DNA of 64,000 nucleotides from contig NZ_JAGIZB010000005.1 in NCBI RefSeq assembly GCF_017813395.1, positions 186,001 to 250,000 on the forward strand, written 5' to 3'. Below the pieces are notes generated by a model. The model was not told where the DNA came from. It made no database searches and saw nothing but the letters and a program-made list of their open reading frames with translations. Both the position numbers and the translations under genes were made by a program. Within the stretch, counting starts at the first letter, position 1. Every line of letters begins with the position of its first letter. This document shows positions 9,042-16,771 of the stretch, one piece after another. The stretch is from Pararoseomonas baculiformis. GTDB taxonomy: Bacteria > Pseudomonadota > Alphaproteobacteria > Acetobacterales > Acetobacteraceae.

Positions 9042-10019
9042 ATGAGCGTTGAGCGTGATCCGGCGGGCGTGATGCCCGAATGCATCGCGGGGCAGGCGAT
9101 CGAGCAGGTCATCATTCCCCGCACCCACGACATCGGTGGCTTCGAGGTGCGCCGCGCCCTGCCGGCGAAGGAGCGCCGCATGGTGGGCCCCTTCGTCTTC
9201 TTCGATGAGATGGGCCCGGGCGAGTTCCTGACGGGCAAGGGTATCGATGTGCGGCCGCATCCGCATATCGGCCTCTCCACCGTCACCTATCTGTTCGATG
9301 GCGAGATCCAGCACCGCGACAGCGTCGGCTCCAACCAGCCGATCCGCCCGGGCGACGTGAACTGGATGACGGCCGGCCGCGGAATTTCGCATTCCGAGCG
9401 CACGGCGGACGATGTGCGGCAGCACCCGCACAAGCTCTTCGGCATCCAGTCCTGGGTGGCGCTGCCCCGCGCGCAGGAGGAGATCGCGCCGGACTTCGCG
9501 CATCATCCCGCCGCCACCCTGCCGGTGATCGAGGATGCGGGCGCGAAGCTGCGCCTGGTCGCGGGCTATGGCTGGGGCGCGCGCTCCCCGGTCGCCACGC
9601 CGTCCGACCTTTTCTACGCGGATGCCGTGCTGGCGCCCGGCGCATCCCTGCCCCTGCCCGATCACCATGAGGAGCGCGGCGCCTATGTGGTGCAGGGCGA
9701 GGTGACGGTGGCCGGGGACCGCTTCGAGGCCGGCCGCATGCTCGTCTTCCGCGCGGGCGACGGGCTGGCGCTGCGCGCCGGACCGCAGGGCGCGCGGCTG
9801 CTGATGCTCGGCGGCGCGGCGATGGACGGGCCGCGCTACCTCTTCTGGAACTTCGTCTCCTCCTCGCGCGAGCGGATCGAGCAGGCGAAGGCCGATTGGC
9901 GCGAGGGCCGCTTCGCGAAGGTGCCGGGCGACGAGAAGGAGTTCATCCCCCTGCCGGAGGAGCCGGTGAAGACGCGCCCCGCGGTGCAGGCGCCCTCCGC
10001 CGGTTCACCGACGAGCTGA
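9042..10019 (+). CDS. Pirin family protein (quercetinase-like)
   Basis: A 325-residue bicupin. The N-terminal cupin has the pirin metal motif [18 protein letters not shown] (His, His, then Glu in a later strand) with [24 protein letters not shown] and ISHSE. The C-terminal half matches the Pirin_C domain ([18 protein letters not shown]). Bacterial pirins such as YhhW have quercetin 2,3-dioxygenase activity. The ATG at 9042 is preceded by GAAGGA and lies 13 bases after the esterase stop, so the two are very likely co-transcribed. Its place here fits a module for oxidising or disposing of phenolics and quinones. Confidence 0.88.
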   Translation: MSVERDPAGVMPECIAGQAIEQVIIPRTHDIGGFEVRRALPAKERRMVGPFVFFDEMGPGEFLTGKGIDVRPHPHIGLSTVTYLFDGEIQHRDSVGSNQPIRPGDVNWMTAGRGISHSERTADDVRQHPHKLFGIQSWVALPRAQEEIAPDFAHHPAATLPVIEDAGAKLRLVAGYGWGARSPVATPSDLFYADAVLAPGASLPLPDHHEERGAYVVQGEVTVAGDRFEAGRMLVFRAGDGLALRAGPQGARLLMLGGAAMDGPRYLFWNFVSSSRERIEQAKADWREGRFAKVPGDEKEFIPLPEEPVKTRPAVQAPSAGSPTS

Positions 10020-10026
10020 GGGCCGG

Positions 10027-11016
10027 CTACAGCCAGCCCTTCCGCTTGAAATAGAGGATGGGCAGCACGGCGCTGACCACCATCAGCATCAGGGCCCAGG
10101 GATATCCCAGCGCCCATTTCAGTTCGGGCATGAACTCGAAGTTCATGCCGTAGATGCTGGCCACCAGCGTGGGCGGCATCAGCGCCACCGAGGCCACGGT
10201 GAAGGTCTTGATGATGCCGTTCTGGTCCATGCTGATGATGCCCAGCACGGCATCCAGCAGGAACTGCGCCTTGCTGTTCATGGTGTTGGCGTATTCCACC
10301 AGCGACCGCACGTCCCGGACCAGGGTCTTGATCATCGCCTGGTTTTCCTTGCGCACGGCATTCGCCTTCTCCGCGCCGACGAAGGTGAGGATGCGGGAAA
10401 GGCCAAGCAGCGTGTCGCTCGCGCGGCTCGTCACCTCGCCCACCTGCCCCAGGGCGATCAGCGCCTGGCGCAGGTCGATGTCGCGCTTGTTCGCCTTCAC
10501 CTGCATGTTCCGCGCATTGCGGAAGGTGGTCTGGCTCGCGCGGTCCATCTCGCTCGCGGTCCGTTCGAGGATATCGGCCAGCCGGTCCACGATCTGCTCG
10601 AACAGGTGCAGCATCACCCCATCCGCCGTGCGCAGGAGGGGCAGCGCCTGGCGCTGGGCGCGCACCGCGAAGACGGAAAAGGCCTTGGGCGTGGCGTAGC
10701 GCACTGTCACCAACGCGTTCGGGGCCAGCACGAAGGTGATCGGGGTAGACCCGAACTCCCCCTCATCCGCGCCATAGAGGAAGGAGGCCGTGAGGAAGAG
10801 CACATCGCCTTCCTTGTAGAGGCGCGAGGAGCTTTCGATCTCCTGCATCTCCTCACGCGTCGGCACCTCGATCTGCAGCGCATCCTGGACCGCGCGCTCC
10901 TCCTCCGGCGTCGGGTTCAGCAGGTCGATCCAGGTGGCGGAGGCGATGGATTCGGCCGTGTCGAGGCCCCCATGGACGGAGCAGGCGCCGTCGCGAAGGG
11001 CATAAGTGGTCATCAT
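10027..11016 (-). CDS. corA: CorA-family magnesium/divalent cation transporter
   Basis: About 329 residues. The long cytoplasmic N-terminal domain is alpha/beta followed by long helices, and the C-terminus has two membrane segments (FTVASVALMPPTLVASI and WALMLMVVSAVLPILYF) flanking the signature YGMNFEFMPEL. It would act as a homopentameric channel for Mg2+ (or Co2+/Ni2+) in the inner membrane. Two adjacent ATG codons (11016 and 11013) follow a GGGAGG at good spacing. The frame is open 87 bases further but I prefer the ribosome-site-supported start. It is convergent with the pirin gene. Confidence 0.9.
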   Translation of the reverse strand: MMTTYALRDGACSVHGGLDTAESIASATWIDLLNPTPEEERAVQDALQIEVPTREEMQEIESSSRLYKEGDVLFLTASFLYGADEGEFGSTPITFVLAPNALVTVRYATPKAFSVFAVRAQRQALPLLRTADGVMLHLFEQIVDRLADILERTASEMDRASQTTFRNARNMQVKANKRDIDLRQALIALGQVGEVTSRASDTLLGLSRILTFVGAEKANAVRKENQAMIKTLVRDVRSLVEYANTMNSKAQFLLDAVLGIISMDQNGIIKTFTVASVALMPPTLVASIYGMNFEFMPELKWALGYPWALMLMVVSAVLPILYFKRKGWL

Positions 11017-11161
11017 GGGCAGGGCCTCCCGGGATCCGGGCGAGGGGTCGGCAGTGCTACGCGCGGGCCGCGCCCCGGCCGATTCGGCAACCAGGCGCCC
11101 CACGCTCCTAGCCCCGCGCGCGGCAAGCCGCCAGCGCGGGGGCGTGACAGGGTGTCAGGAA

Positions 11162-11178
11162 CCCCGCCTCAGGCGGGG
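11162..11178 (-). terminator. Short hairpin overlapping the mtnC stop codon
   Basis: An 8-bp stem (CCCCGCCT / AGGCGGGG) with a 1-base loop spans the 3' end of mtnC, too tight to form fully. There is no T-tract, so this is only a weak terminator candidate for the mtnBDC operon. Confidence 0.3.
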
Positions 11179-11876
11179 GGAGGCTCATCCGGGGCGGGCA
11201 GGCCGAAGCGGGTGGCCACCTCCGGGAAGGTGGCGCAGGCCGGGTGGCGGCCGCTCTCCACCGTGCCATCCGCCGGGCGGACGATCTGGCAGACCTGCAT
11301 CCCCGCGGCCCTGGCCGCGTCCAGTTCCTCCGCCACGTCGGAGAGGAAGAGCATCCCGCCCGGCGGCAGGCCGGCGGAACGGGCGATGGCGGCATAGGAT
11401 TCCGCCTCGCGCTTCGGCCCGGTGCGCGTGTCGTCGAAGCCCGAGAGGATCGGCGTCAGGTCCCCAGCCTCGGAATGGCCGAAAAGCAGCTTCTGCGCTT
11501 CCACCGAACCGGAGGAGTAGATGCGCAGCTTCACCCCGGCCGCCGCCCAGGCCCGCAGGCAGGGCGCCACATCGGGCCAGAGATGGCCGCGGATGAGGCC
11601 CGATTCGAAGCCCTGGCGCCAGATCATGCCCTGGAGCGCCTTGAGCGGCGTCACCTTCTCGTCCCGCGCCATCCAGCCGCGCAGCGCCTCGGCCGGTTCC
11701 TGGTCAGGGGCCAGGGCACGCACCTCGTCCAGGATGGCGGCCACCGCGGGCTCCGCGCCATGCTCGCGCAGGAAACCGTCCAGCGCGCGCTCCGCGAAGG
11801 GGAACAGGGTCTCCTTCACGAAGGCGATCGCGCTGGTCGTGCCCTCGATGTCGCAGACGACAGCCTCGGGGGGCAT
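11169..11876 (-). CDS. mtnC: Enolase-phosphatase E1 (methionine salvage)
   Basis: A 235-residue HAD-family enzyme that enolises and dephosphorylates 2,3-diketo-5-methylthiopentyl-1-phosphate to the acireductone. HAD motif I is CDIEGTTSAI (Asp at about residue 9), motif II is YSSGSVEAQK (about 120), the catalytic Lys is probably in TGPKREAESY (about 153), and motif III is LFLSDVAEELDAA (about 176). Its ATG overlaps the mtnD stop by one base (TGATG), so it is the last gene of a coupled mtnB-mtnD-mtnC set and supplies the substrate of MtnD. Confidence 0.93.
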   Translation of the reverse strand: MPPEAVVCDIEGTTSAIAFVKETLFPFAERALDGFLREHGAEPAVAAILDEVRALAPDQEPAEALRGWMARDEKVTPLKALQGMIWRQGFESGLIRGHLWPDVAPCLRAWAAAGVKLRIYSSGSVEAQKLLFGHSEAGDLTPILSGFDDTRTGPKREAESYAAIARSAGLPPGGMLFLSDVAEELDAARAAGMQVCQIVRPADGTVESGRHPACATFPEVATRFGLPAPDEPPPA

Positions 11877-12415
11877 CAGGCCGTCGTGGCCGGGAAGCGC
11901 TCCGACATGTCGGTGCCTGTGTAATGCGGGGTCCAGCCGGTCGTGTCGGTGAAGATGCGCAGCGCGGTCACCTTCGGGTTCACACCCGCATCGAACCAGT
12001 GATGCGTGTTGGCCGGCACGGAAATCAGGTCGCCCCGGGTGCAGTGGGCGTCATACACCTTGCCGCCGATATGAAGGATGAAGTTGCCCGCGCCCTCATG
12101 GAAGAAGCGGACCTCATCCTCGGTGTGCAGGTGCTCGGCCAGGAACTTGCTGCGCAGGGCATCGGCCTGGGGGTGGTCCGCGGTCAGGCGGATCACATCG
12201 GCCGTGCCAGCGCCGGTCTCGCCCATGAAGGCGTCCAGGCGGGGCTTGTAGGCGGCCAGCACCGTCTCGGCATCGGCGCCCTCCGGCAGGTCGGCCACGT
12301 CCCAGCGCTCGAAGCGCACGCCGATCTCGGCCAGGGACCGGGCGATCTCGCCCACATCCTGCGTGTCCTGGAGAACGGTGTTGGTGGTGGCGTCGTGGAT
12401 GACGAGGCGGCTCAT
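11876..12415 (-). CDS. mtnD: Acireductone dioxygenase (methionine salvage)
   Basis: A 179-residue cupin of the ARD family. It converts acireductone and O2 to 2-keto-4-methylthiobutyrate and formate with Fe(II), or by an off-pathway route with Ni(II). Metal ligands are visible in EHLHTEDEVRFF (His, His, Glu, about residues 95-102) and in NTHHWFD (His, about 140). The ATG at 12415 overlaps the mtnB stop (ATGA). The length and motif order are normal for the family. Confidence 0.93.
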   Translation of the reverse strand: MSRLVIHDATTNTVLQDTQDVGEIARSLAEIGVRFERWDVADLPEGADAETVLAAYKPRLDAFMGETGAGTADVIRLTADHPQADALRSKFLAEHLHTEDEVRFFHEGAGNFILHIGGKVYDAHCTRGDLISVPANTHHWFDAGVNPKVTALRIFTDTTGWTPHYTGTDMSERFPATTA

Positions 12416-13059
12416 GGGGCGTAACCTCCGATGGACAGGTTGGCCATCTCGCAGGCCAGCATGAATTCCAGCCCCTCCAGGCGCGCCAGGGCGGCGTCCA
12501 TGTCGGGACCCCATACATAGACACCGTGGCCCCGGATCAAATACCCGGGAAGGATCGGAGCCGCCATGCGGGCCCAACGGGCCTCGACCGCCGCCTGCAG
12601 GCGGGCGATGTCCTGGTCGTTGTCCAGTATGGGCAGCTCGATCGCGGCGTCATGGGTGGGCAGGCCGGGAAAGGCCTTCAGCAGCTCGTAGCCCTCCAGC
12701 CGGATCGAATCCCCGGCCCGGCGGGAAAGGACGGTGTTGGCGATGGAATGGCCATGCACCACCGCCCCCACCTCGGGGAAGGCGCGATAGGCGCCGCAAT
12801 GCAGCCCCGTCTCGGCCGAGGGGCGCAGCGCCGGGTTCTCAGGCCGCCCATCCATTCCCACCGCCATCACGGCCCCGGAATCCAGATGCGCCTTGTGGAA
12901 GCCGGAGCGGGTGATCGCGATCCGCCCCCCCTCATTCTGATGGCCGGGCAGGCGCACCGAGATGTTGCCGGCGGTCGCGGGTACCCAGTTGCGCTCGGCC
13001 ATGCGGCGCCCGGCCTCAACGATCGCACGGATCGCCGCATCGGGGATGGGATCAGCCAT
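12412..13059 (-). CDS. mtnB: Methylthioribulose-1-phosphate dehydratase
   Basis: A 215-residue class II aldolase-fold enzyme that dehydrates 5-methylthioribulose-1-phosphate. Zinc ligands appear in VVHGHSIAN (about residue 95) and IRGHGVYVWG (about 182), and the N-terminus has the ATAGNISVRLP phosphate-binding pattern. The ATG at 13059 is preferred; an in-frame TTG 21 bases upstream is possible. It is first in the mtnB-mtnD-mtnC operon. mtnA, mtnP and mtnK are not in the window. Confidence 0.92.
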   Translation of the reverse strand: MADPIPDAAIRAIVEAGRRMAERNWVPATAGNISVRLPGHQNEGGRIAITRSGFHKAHLDSGAVMAVGMDGRPENPALRPSAETGLHCGAYRAFPEVGAVVHGHSIANTVLSRRAGDSIRLEGYELLKAFPGLPTHDAAIELPILDNDQDIARLQAAVEARWARMAAPILPGYLIRGHGVYVWGPDMDAALARLEGLEFMLACEMANLSIGGYAP

Positions 13060-13085
13060 GGAAATGTAACCTGTGCTCAAACGCA

Positions 13086-13115
13086 GCGCGCCGGCCCCTT
13101 CCAGGGCCGGCGCGC
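13086..13115 (-). terminator. Hairpin downstream of tatA
   Basis: A perfect 12-bp inverted repeat (GCGCGCCGGCCC / GGGCCGGCGCGC) with a 6-base loop lies between the tatA stop and the mtnB start. On the minus strand it is followed by TGCGTTTG, only weakly T-rich. It probably separates the two transcription units. Confidence 0.55.
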
Positions 13116-13137
13116 CATCAGACCGTGAAGGCTGGGT

Positions 13138-13401
13138 TCAGACCGGCCCGGGGGGCTGGCGCACCACGGTGCGGTTCGGGTCGTTGGTGGCCTGCGTGCC
13201 CGGCGGGGGCAGGTTGCCGGCCGGCGGATGGGCCGTGCTGTCCGCCATGGAGGCGTCCGGCTCGTCCTCCTTGATGTTCTTCTTGAAGGACTTGATGCCC
13301 GTGGCGAGGTCACCCATCAGACCGCTGATCTTGCCGCTGCCGAAGAGCAGAAGCACGACCAGCAGCACGACGAGCCAGTGCCAGATGCTGAACGAACCCA
13401 T
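13138..13401 (-). CDS. tatA: Sec-independent protein translocase subunit TatA
   Basis: An 87-residue protein with an N-terminal membrane helix ([20 protein letters not shown]), the hinge FGSGKI, and an amphipathic helix ([19 protein letters not shown]) followed by a polar, Pro-rich tail. This is the TatA layout: pore-forming subunit of the twin-arginine translocase in the inner membrane. The ATG at 13401 gives the normal short N-terminus. tatB and tatC are not next to it. Confidence 0.9.
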   Translation of the reverse strand: MGSFSIWHWLVVLLVVLLLFGSGKISGLMGDLATGIKSFKKNIKEDEPDASMADSTAHPPAGNLPPPGTQATNDPNRTVVRQPPGPV

Positions 13402-13608
13402 GTGACGCCCCGATATCCTTGCGTGGTTTGGCGGGCCGGTGCCGGTGAGGGCGGCCTTCGCCACGTTCCCTGGTTGAGACTAGGGCGGCGCCTTCCGGGG
13501 GTAAACCGGCCCACGCCATCCCCGTGGAATTCCTTTAGGGACATGGGCCATGCGGGGCCCGGACGCAATGGGCAGATGACGGCTCCGTCATCCCCCCATC
13601 GCCCCCGC

Positions 13609-14136
13609 TCAATCCACCAGCGCGGCCGATGCCCAGCGGCGAGTGGGGTGGATGAAGCCATAGGCCGGAAACACCGTGTTCCCGACGGCGGAAATGGGCG
13701 GGTACCAGACCCGGACGGCGGACCAGTCGTTCCGGGGGGAGACATCGACCACCAGCTGCTCCCGCGCCACCCGGCCCTTCAGCCCGCCCGAGGCCCAGTT
13801 GGCATGGTCCACCCGGATCTGGCGCGGCCCCTCCACCCGGGACACCACCGCCACATGCCCGTCCCGCAGGCGGGAACTGCGCTGGAGCACCAGCACGGCG
13901 CCCGGCCGGGGCTGCTGGCCGCGGTCATACCGGCCCAGCGCCGCATCCCACCACTGCCAGCCATCCCCGCGCAGATCGATGCCGGAACGCGCCCGGGCAT
14001 AGGGCACGCAGGATTGGTAGCCGTCGCTTGCCTCATAGCCATGGCCAGCCGAGATCGGCCCGCGGGTGGACCCGCAGGCGGAAAGCAGGCCGCCCGCCAG
14101 CGCGAGCAGCCCGAAGCGCAGGATGAACCCCGCCAA
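13609..14136 (-). CDS. CHAP-domain lipoprotein (putative peptidoglycan amidase/endopeptidase)
   Basis: About 175 residues. A TTG at 14136 gives a lipoprotein signal peptide (FILRFGLLALAGGLLSAC, lipobox LSAC), with a G-rich ribosome site upstream; longer forms without a sensible start are possible. The mature part has a CHAP (NlpC/P60-like) layout: Cys in YQSCVPYARARSG, His in DGHVAVVSRVEG and Asn/Asp in VDHANW. CHAP enzymes cleave peptide cross-links or amide bonds in murein. As a lipoprotein it would sit on a membrane facing the periplasm. The catalytic Cys-His pair is present, so it looks active. Confidence 0.72.
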   Translation of the reverse strand: MAGFILRFGLLALAGGLLSACGSTRGPISAGHGYEASDGYQSCVPYARARSGIDLRGDGWQWWDAALGRYDRGQQPRPGAVLVLQRSSRLRDGHVAVVSRVEGPRQIRVDHANWASGGLKGRVAREQLVVDVSPRNDWSAVRVWYPPISAVGNTVFPAYGFIHPTRRWASAALVD

Positions 14137-14255
14137 GTCCTGACATCCCCCTCGGGCCTCCCCCGAGGCCCGCGGGCCCAGGCTAGCGCGGCACCCCCGC
14201 CGCTGTCTGCGCCGGCACGGCCACGGCGCCCGGCGAAATATTTCCCCGCCCGGTC

Positions 14256-14282
14256 CGTCACATCCGCCAGGGCCGCCTCGTC
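14256..14282 (+). promoter_or_regulatory. Putative ECF41 sigma-factor promoter
   Basis: CGTCACA at 14256-14262 is followed by exactly 16 bases and CGTC at 14279-14282. This matches the known ECF41 target TGTCACA-N16-CGTC at all but the first base. It lies about 40 bases upstream of the CMD gene's start and upstream of the ECF41 sigma gene itself, so it would make the pair autoregulated. Confidence 0.7.
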
Positions 14283-14320
14283 CTATGGGCGACAACCCCC
14301 TTTGAGAGAGGATGCCTCCC

Positions 14321-14782
14321 ATGACTCCCCGCATGAACTACTTCGCTGCCGCCCCCAAGCTGCTGCCGGCCATGATCGGCCTGGAGAAGGCCGTGACCTC
14401 CAGCGGGCTGGAGCACGGCCTGATCGAGCTGGTGAAGACCCGCGCCTCCCAGATCAATGGCTGCGCCTTCTGCATCGACATGCACACGCGTGACGCCATG
14501 AAGGCCGGCGAGAGCCCCGCCCGCCTCTTCCTGCTGGATGCCTGGCGCGAAGCGCCCCACTACACGGACCGCGAGCGCGCCGCCCTGGCCTGGACCGAGG
14601 CGCTGACCCTGGTCGCCGAGACCCATGCGCCGGACGAGGTGTATGACGGGCTGCGCCCCCATTTCACCGATGAGGAGATGGTGCAGCTTTCCTTGCTGAT
14701 CGGCGCGATCAATGTCTGGAACCGGCTCGCCATCGGCTTCCGCGCCGTGCCCGGCCAGCTTCCCGCGACGGCGGCCGCCTGA
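14321..14782 (+). CDS. Carboxymuconolactone decarboxylase family (AhpD-like) protein
   Basis: A 153-residue helical protein of the CMD/AhpD family. It has the redox-type motif NGCAFCIDMHTRDA (CxxC with following His, about residues 47-60), typical of AhpD-like peroxidase partners rather than true lactone decarboxylases. The ATG at 14321 lies 9 bases after GAGAGAGGA; an upstream ATG at 14312 overlaps that site. It is two bases before the ECF41 sigma-factor gene, the classic partnership for this group (CMD, oxidoreductase or epimerase beside ECF41). Confidence 0.88.
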   Translation: MTPRMNYFAAAPKLLPAMIGLEKAVTSSGLEHGLIELVKTRASQINGCAFCIDMHTRDAMKAGESPARLFLLDAWREAPHYTDRERAALAWTEALTLVAETHAPDEVYDGLRPHFTDEEMVQLSLLIGAINVWNRLAIGFRAVPGQLPATAAA

Positions 14783-14784
14783 CC

Positions 14785-15675
14785 ATGGCGGGCGAGCCCG
14801 ATCCCACGGAGCACTTCACCCCGTTGCGCCCGGAGCTGATCGGGCTCGCCTATCGCATGACCGGCTCTTTGGCGACGGCGGAGGACATCGCGCAGGAAGC
14901 CTTCCTGCGCTGGAACGCCGCCGATCGCCGCGCCATCGAGATTCCCCGCGCCTGGCTGCTGAAGGCCACCGCGCGGCTGAGCCTGGACCACCTGAAATCC
15001 GCCCGGCACCGGCGCGAGGCCTATGTGGGCCCCTGGCTGCCCGAACCCGTGCTGGATACGGAGGAGCCGCCCCAGCAGGTGGCGCATGAGCGTGCCCAGG
15101 ACATCTCGGTGGCCTTCCTGCTCACCCTCCAGCGCCTCTCCCCGGCGGAGCGGGCGGTGTTCATCCTGCACGACCTGTTCGAGACGCCCTTCGCCGAGAT
15201 CGCCGCCCTCCTCGGCCGCAACGAGGCCGCCTGCCGCAAGCTCGCCACCCGCGCGCGCGAGCACCTGGGCGAGGCGAGGCCGCGCCAGGCGGTGGAGGAA
15301 GCGGAAGCACGCCGCATCGCCCAGGCCTTCTTCGCCGCATCCCGCGACGGGGACGAAGCAGGCCTGCGCCGGCTTCTGGCCGGCGATGTCGTGCTGCACA
15401 CCGATGGCGGCGGCATCCGCAACGCAGCCCGCAACCTCATCCAGGGCGCGGAGAAGGTGGGGCGCTTCTTCGCCGGCATCGCGCGCAAGCGGCCCGAACC
15501 CCCGCCCCTGCTGCATCTCGGCAGCATCAACACCTTGCCTGGCTTCGTGACGCTGGAAGCCGACGGGCTTCCCCAGACGACGGCGCTGGAGGTGCGGGAC
15601 GGACGGATCGTGGCCATCTACATCGTGCGGAACCCCGAAAAGCTGGGCTCCGTGCGGGCGCGGCTCTCACCCTGA
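14785..15675 (+). CDS. sigJ: ECF41-family RNA polymerase sigma factor
   Basis: 296 residues: sigma region 2 (about 15-80, TAEDIAQEAFLRW), linker with WLPEP (about 88), sigma region 4 (about 105-165, LSPAERAVFILHDLFE) and a SnoaL-like C-terminal extension with DGGG and the end motif NPEKL. WLPEP, DGGGK and NPDKL-type motifs mark ECF41, where the extension replaces an anti-sigma factor and tunes activity. No anti-sigma gene is adjacent. It is co-transcribed with the CMD gene, two bases upstream, behind a matching ECF41 promoter. Confidence 0.92.
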   Translation: MAGEPDPTEHFTPLRPELIGLAYRMTGSLATAEDIAQEAFLRWNAADRRAIEIPRAWLLKATARLSLDHLKSARHRREAYVGPWLPEPVLDTEEPPQQVAHERAQDISVAFLLTLQRLSPAERAVFILHDLFETPFAEIAALLGRNEAACRKLATRAREHLGEARPRQAVEEAEARRIAQAFFAASRDGDEAGLRRLLAGDVVLHTDGGGIRNAARNLIQGAEKVGRFFAGIARKRPEPPPLLHLGSINTLPGFVTLEADGLPQTTALEVRDGRIVAIYIVRNPEKLGSVRARLSP

Positions 15676-15731
15676 GCCCCGGGCCGCGTGACGCCGCGCA
15701 ACGGGTGCCGCGGCGGCTTGCTGGCGAGCGG

Positions 15732-16214
15732 CTAGTTCGCCGGGGCCAGGCCCTCCGCCGTCGGAACCCGCGCGTTGAGCGACACGGTCTCGCGGCCGCG
15801 CCGCAGCTCCGCGCCCTCCGCCGTGATCCGCACCACCTGCCAGCCATCCACCTGCTCGCCCTCCGTCACCCGGGCGATGCCTCCATCCGCGAGGCGCAGC
15901 AGCGCCACGCCACTGCCGCCCCGGACGACGATGCCCGCGGCGCCGAGCGGCGGTGGCTGGGGCGGCTCCGGCGGAGCTGCCTGGGCCGGCGCGGCCGCGC
16001 CGGGCGGCCGGCGCCCCGCGACGAAGAGGGGGCGCGAGACCTGCTCCTGCCACAATCCGGCGGGCGGTCCGGGCGGGGGCGTGACGGAAGGCGCCGCTCC
16101 CCGCTCGGCCATCGCCGGCCCCGGCGGGGGCGGCAGGCTCGCCCTGTCCTCGCGGAAGGACAGATAGGCCAGGCCGGCACAAAGGGCGATCAGCCCCGCA
16201 AGGCGCAACCTCAT
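15732..16214 (-). CDS. gspC: Type II secretion GspC-like protein
   Basis: 160 residues: an N-terminal inner-membrane anchor (RLAGLIALCAGLAYLSF), a Pro-rich periplasmic linker, then a small beta domain with WQEQVSRPLFVAGRRPP and GIVVRGGSGVALLRLADGG. This is the layout of the GspC homology region, which contacts the secretin GspD. No PDZ domain is present, as in some short GspC forms. Its ATG overlaps the gspM stop (ATGA). It is last in the twelve-gene minus-strand operon. GspN or GspP naming is possible. Confidence 0.72.
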   Translation of the reverse strand: MRLRLAGLIALCAGLAYLSFREDRASLPPPPGPAMAERGAAPSVTPPPGPPAGLWQEQVSRPLFVAGRRPPGAAAPAQAAPPEPPQPPPLGAAGIVVRGGSGVALLRLADGGIARVTEGEQVDGWQVVRITAEGAELRRGRETVSLNARVPTAEGLAPAN

Positions 16215-16771
16215 CGCGTGGCCTCCTCCTGCCGCGGGGCGCGCAGTTCCACCTGCACGTCGAGCACGCGGCGCGCGCCGCTCCCCATGGTCGCCAGCGT
16301 CAGGGAATGGACCTGCAGCAGGGCCCGGCCCGCCTCCAGCTCCGCCAGAAGCCTCTGCAGGCCCTCGGCATCGGTCTGCAGGCGGCCGCGCACACCGACC
16401 ATTCCCGGGCCGGCGCGCCCTTCCAGCAGCGTCTCGACACTGCTCACCGGGGCGCGCTGGCGGCCCGCCGCCTCACGCAGCCGCCGCTGAAGCTCCGCGC
16501 CGGCCAGGGCGTAGCTGCCGCCCGGCAGGGGATCCACCACGCCGGACAGGGCCTGGCGGAGCGACTCCCCTTCCGCCTCGATGGCCGGCTTCCGGGCGGC
16601 CAGGGCGAGGGACCGCGCCTCGATCATCAGCGCATCCGCCATCCGGGCCGACAGCGCCGCGCGCTGGTCCAGCCAGGGCCCGATCAGGACACTCCAGAGC
16701 AGCAGCGGCGGAAGGGAGAGCAGGGCGAGGGCCAGCAGCCTCCGCACGGGGAGGGAAAGGTTCGTCATCAT
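16211..16771 (-). CDS. gspM: Type II secretion GspM
   Basis: 186 residues: one N-terminal membrane helix (LLALALLSLPPLLLWSVLIG, about 12-31) with a short cytoplasmic tail, a helical region, and a ferredoxin-like periplasmic domain (about 100-180). GspM partners GspL in the inner-membrane platform. The gene overlaps gspL upstream and gspC downstream by 4 bases each. Family membership rests on topology, size and position, because GspM sequences diverge strongly. Confidence 0.8.
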   Translation of the reverse strand: MMTNLSLPVRRLLALALLSLPPLLLWSVLIGPWLDQRAALSARMADALMIEARSLALAARKPAIEAEGESLRQALSGVVDPLPGGSYALAGAELQRRLREAAGRQRAPVSSVETLLEGRAGPGMVGVRGRLQTDAEGLQRLLAELEAGRALLQVHSLTLATMGSGARRVLDVQVELRAPRQEEATR

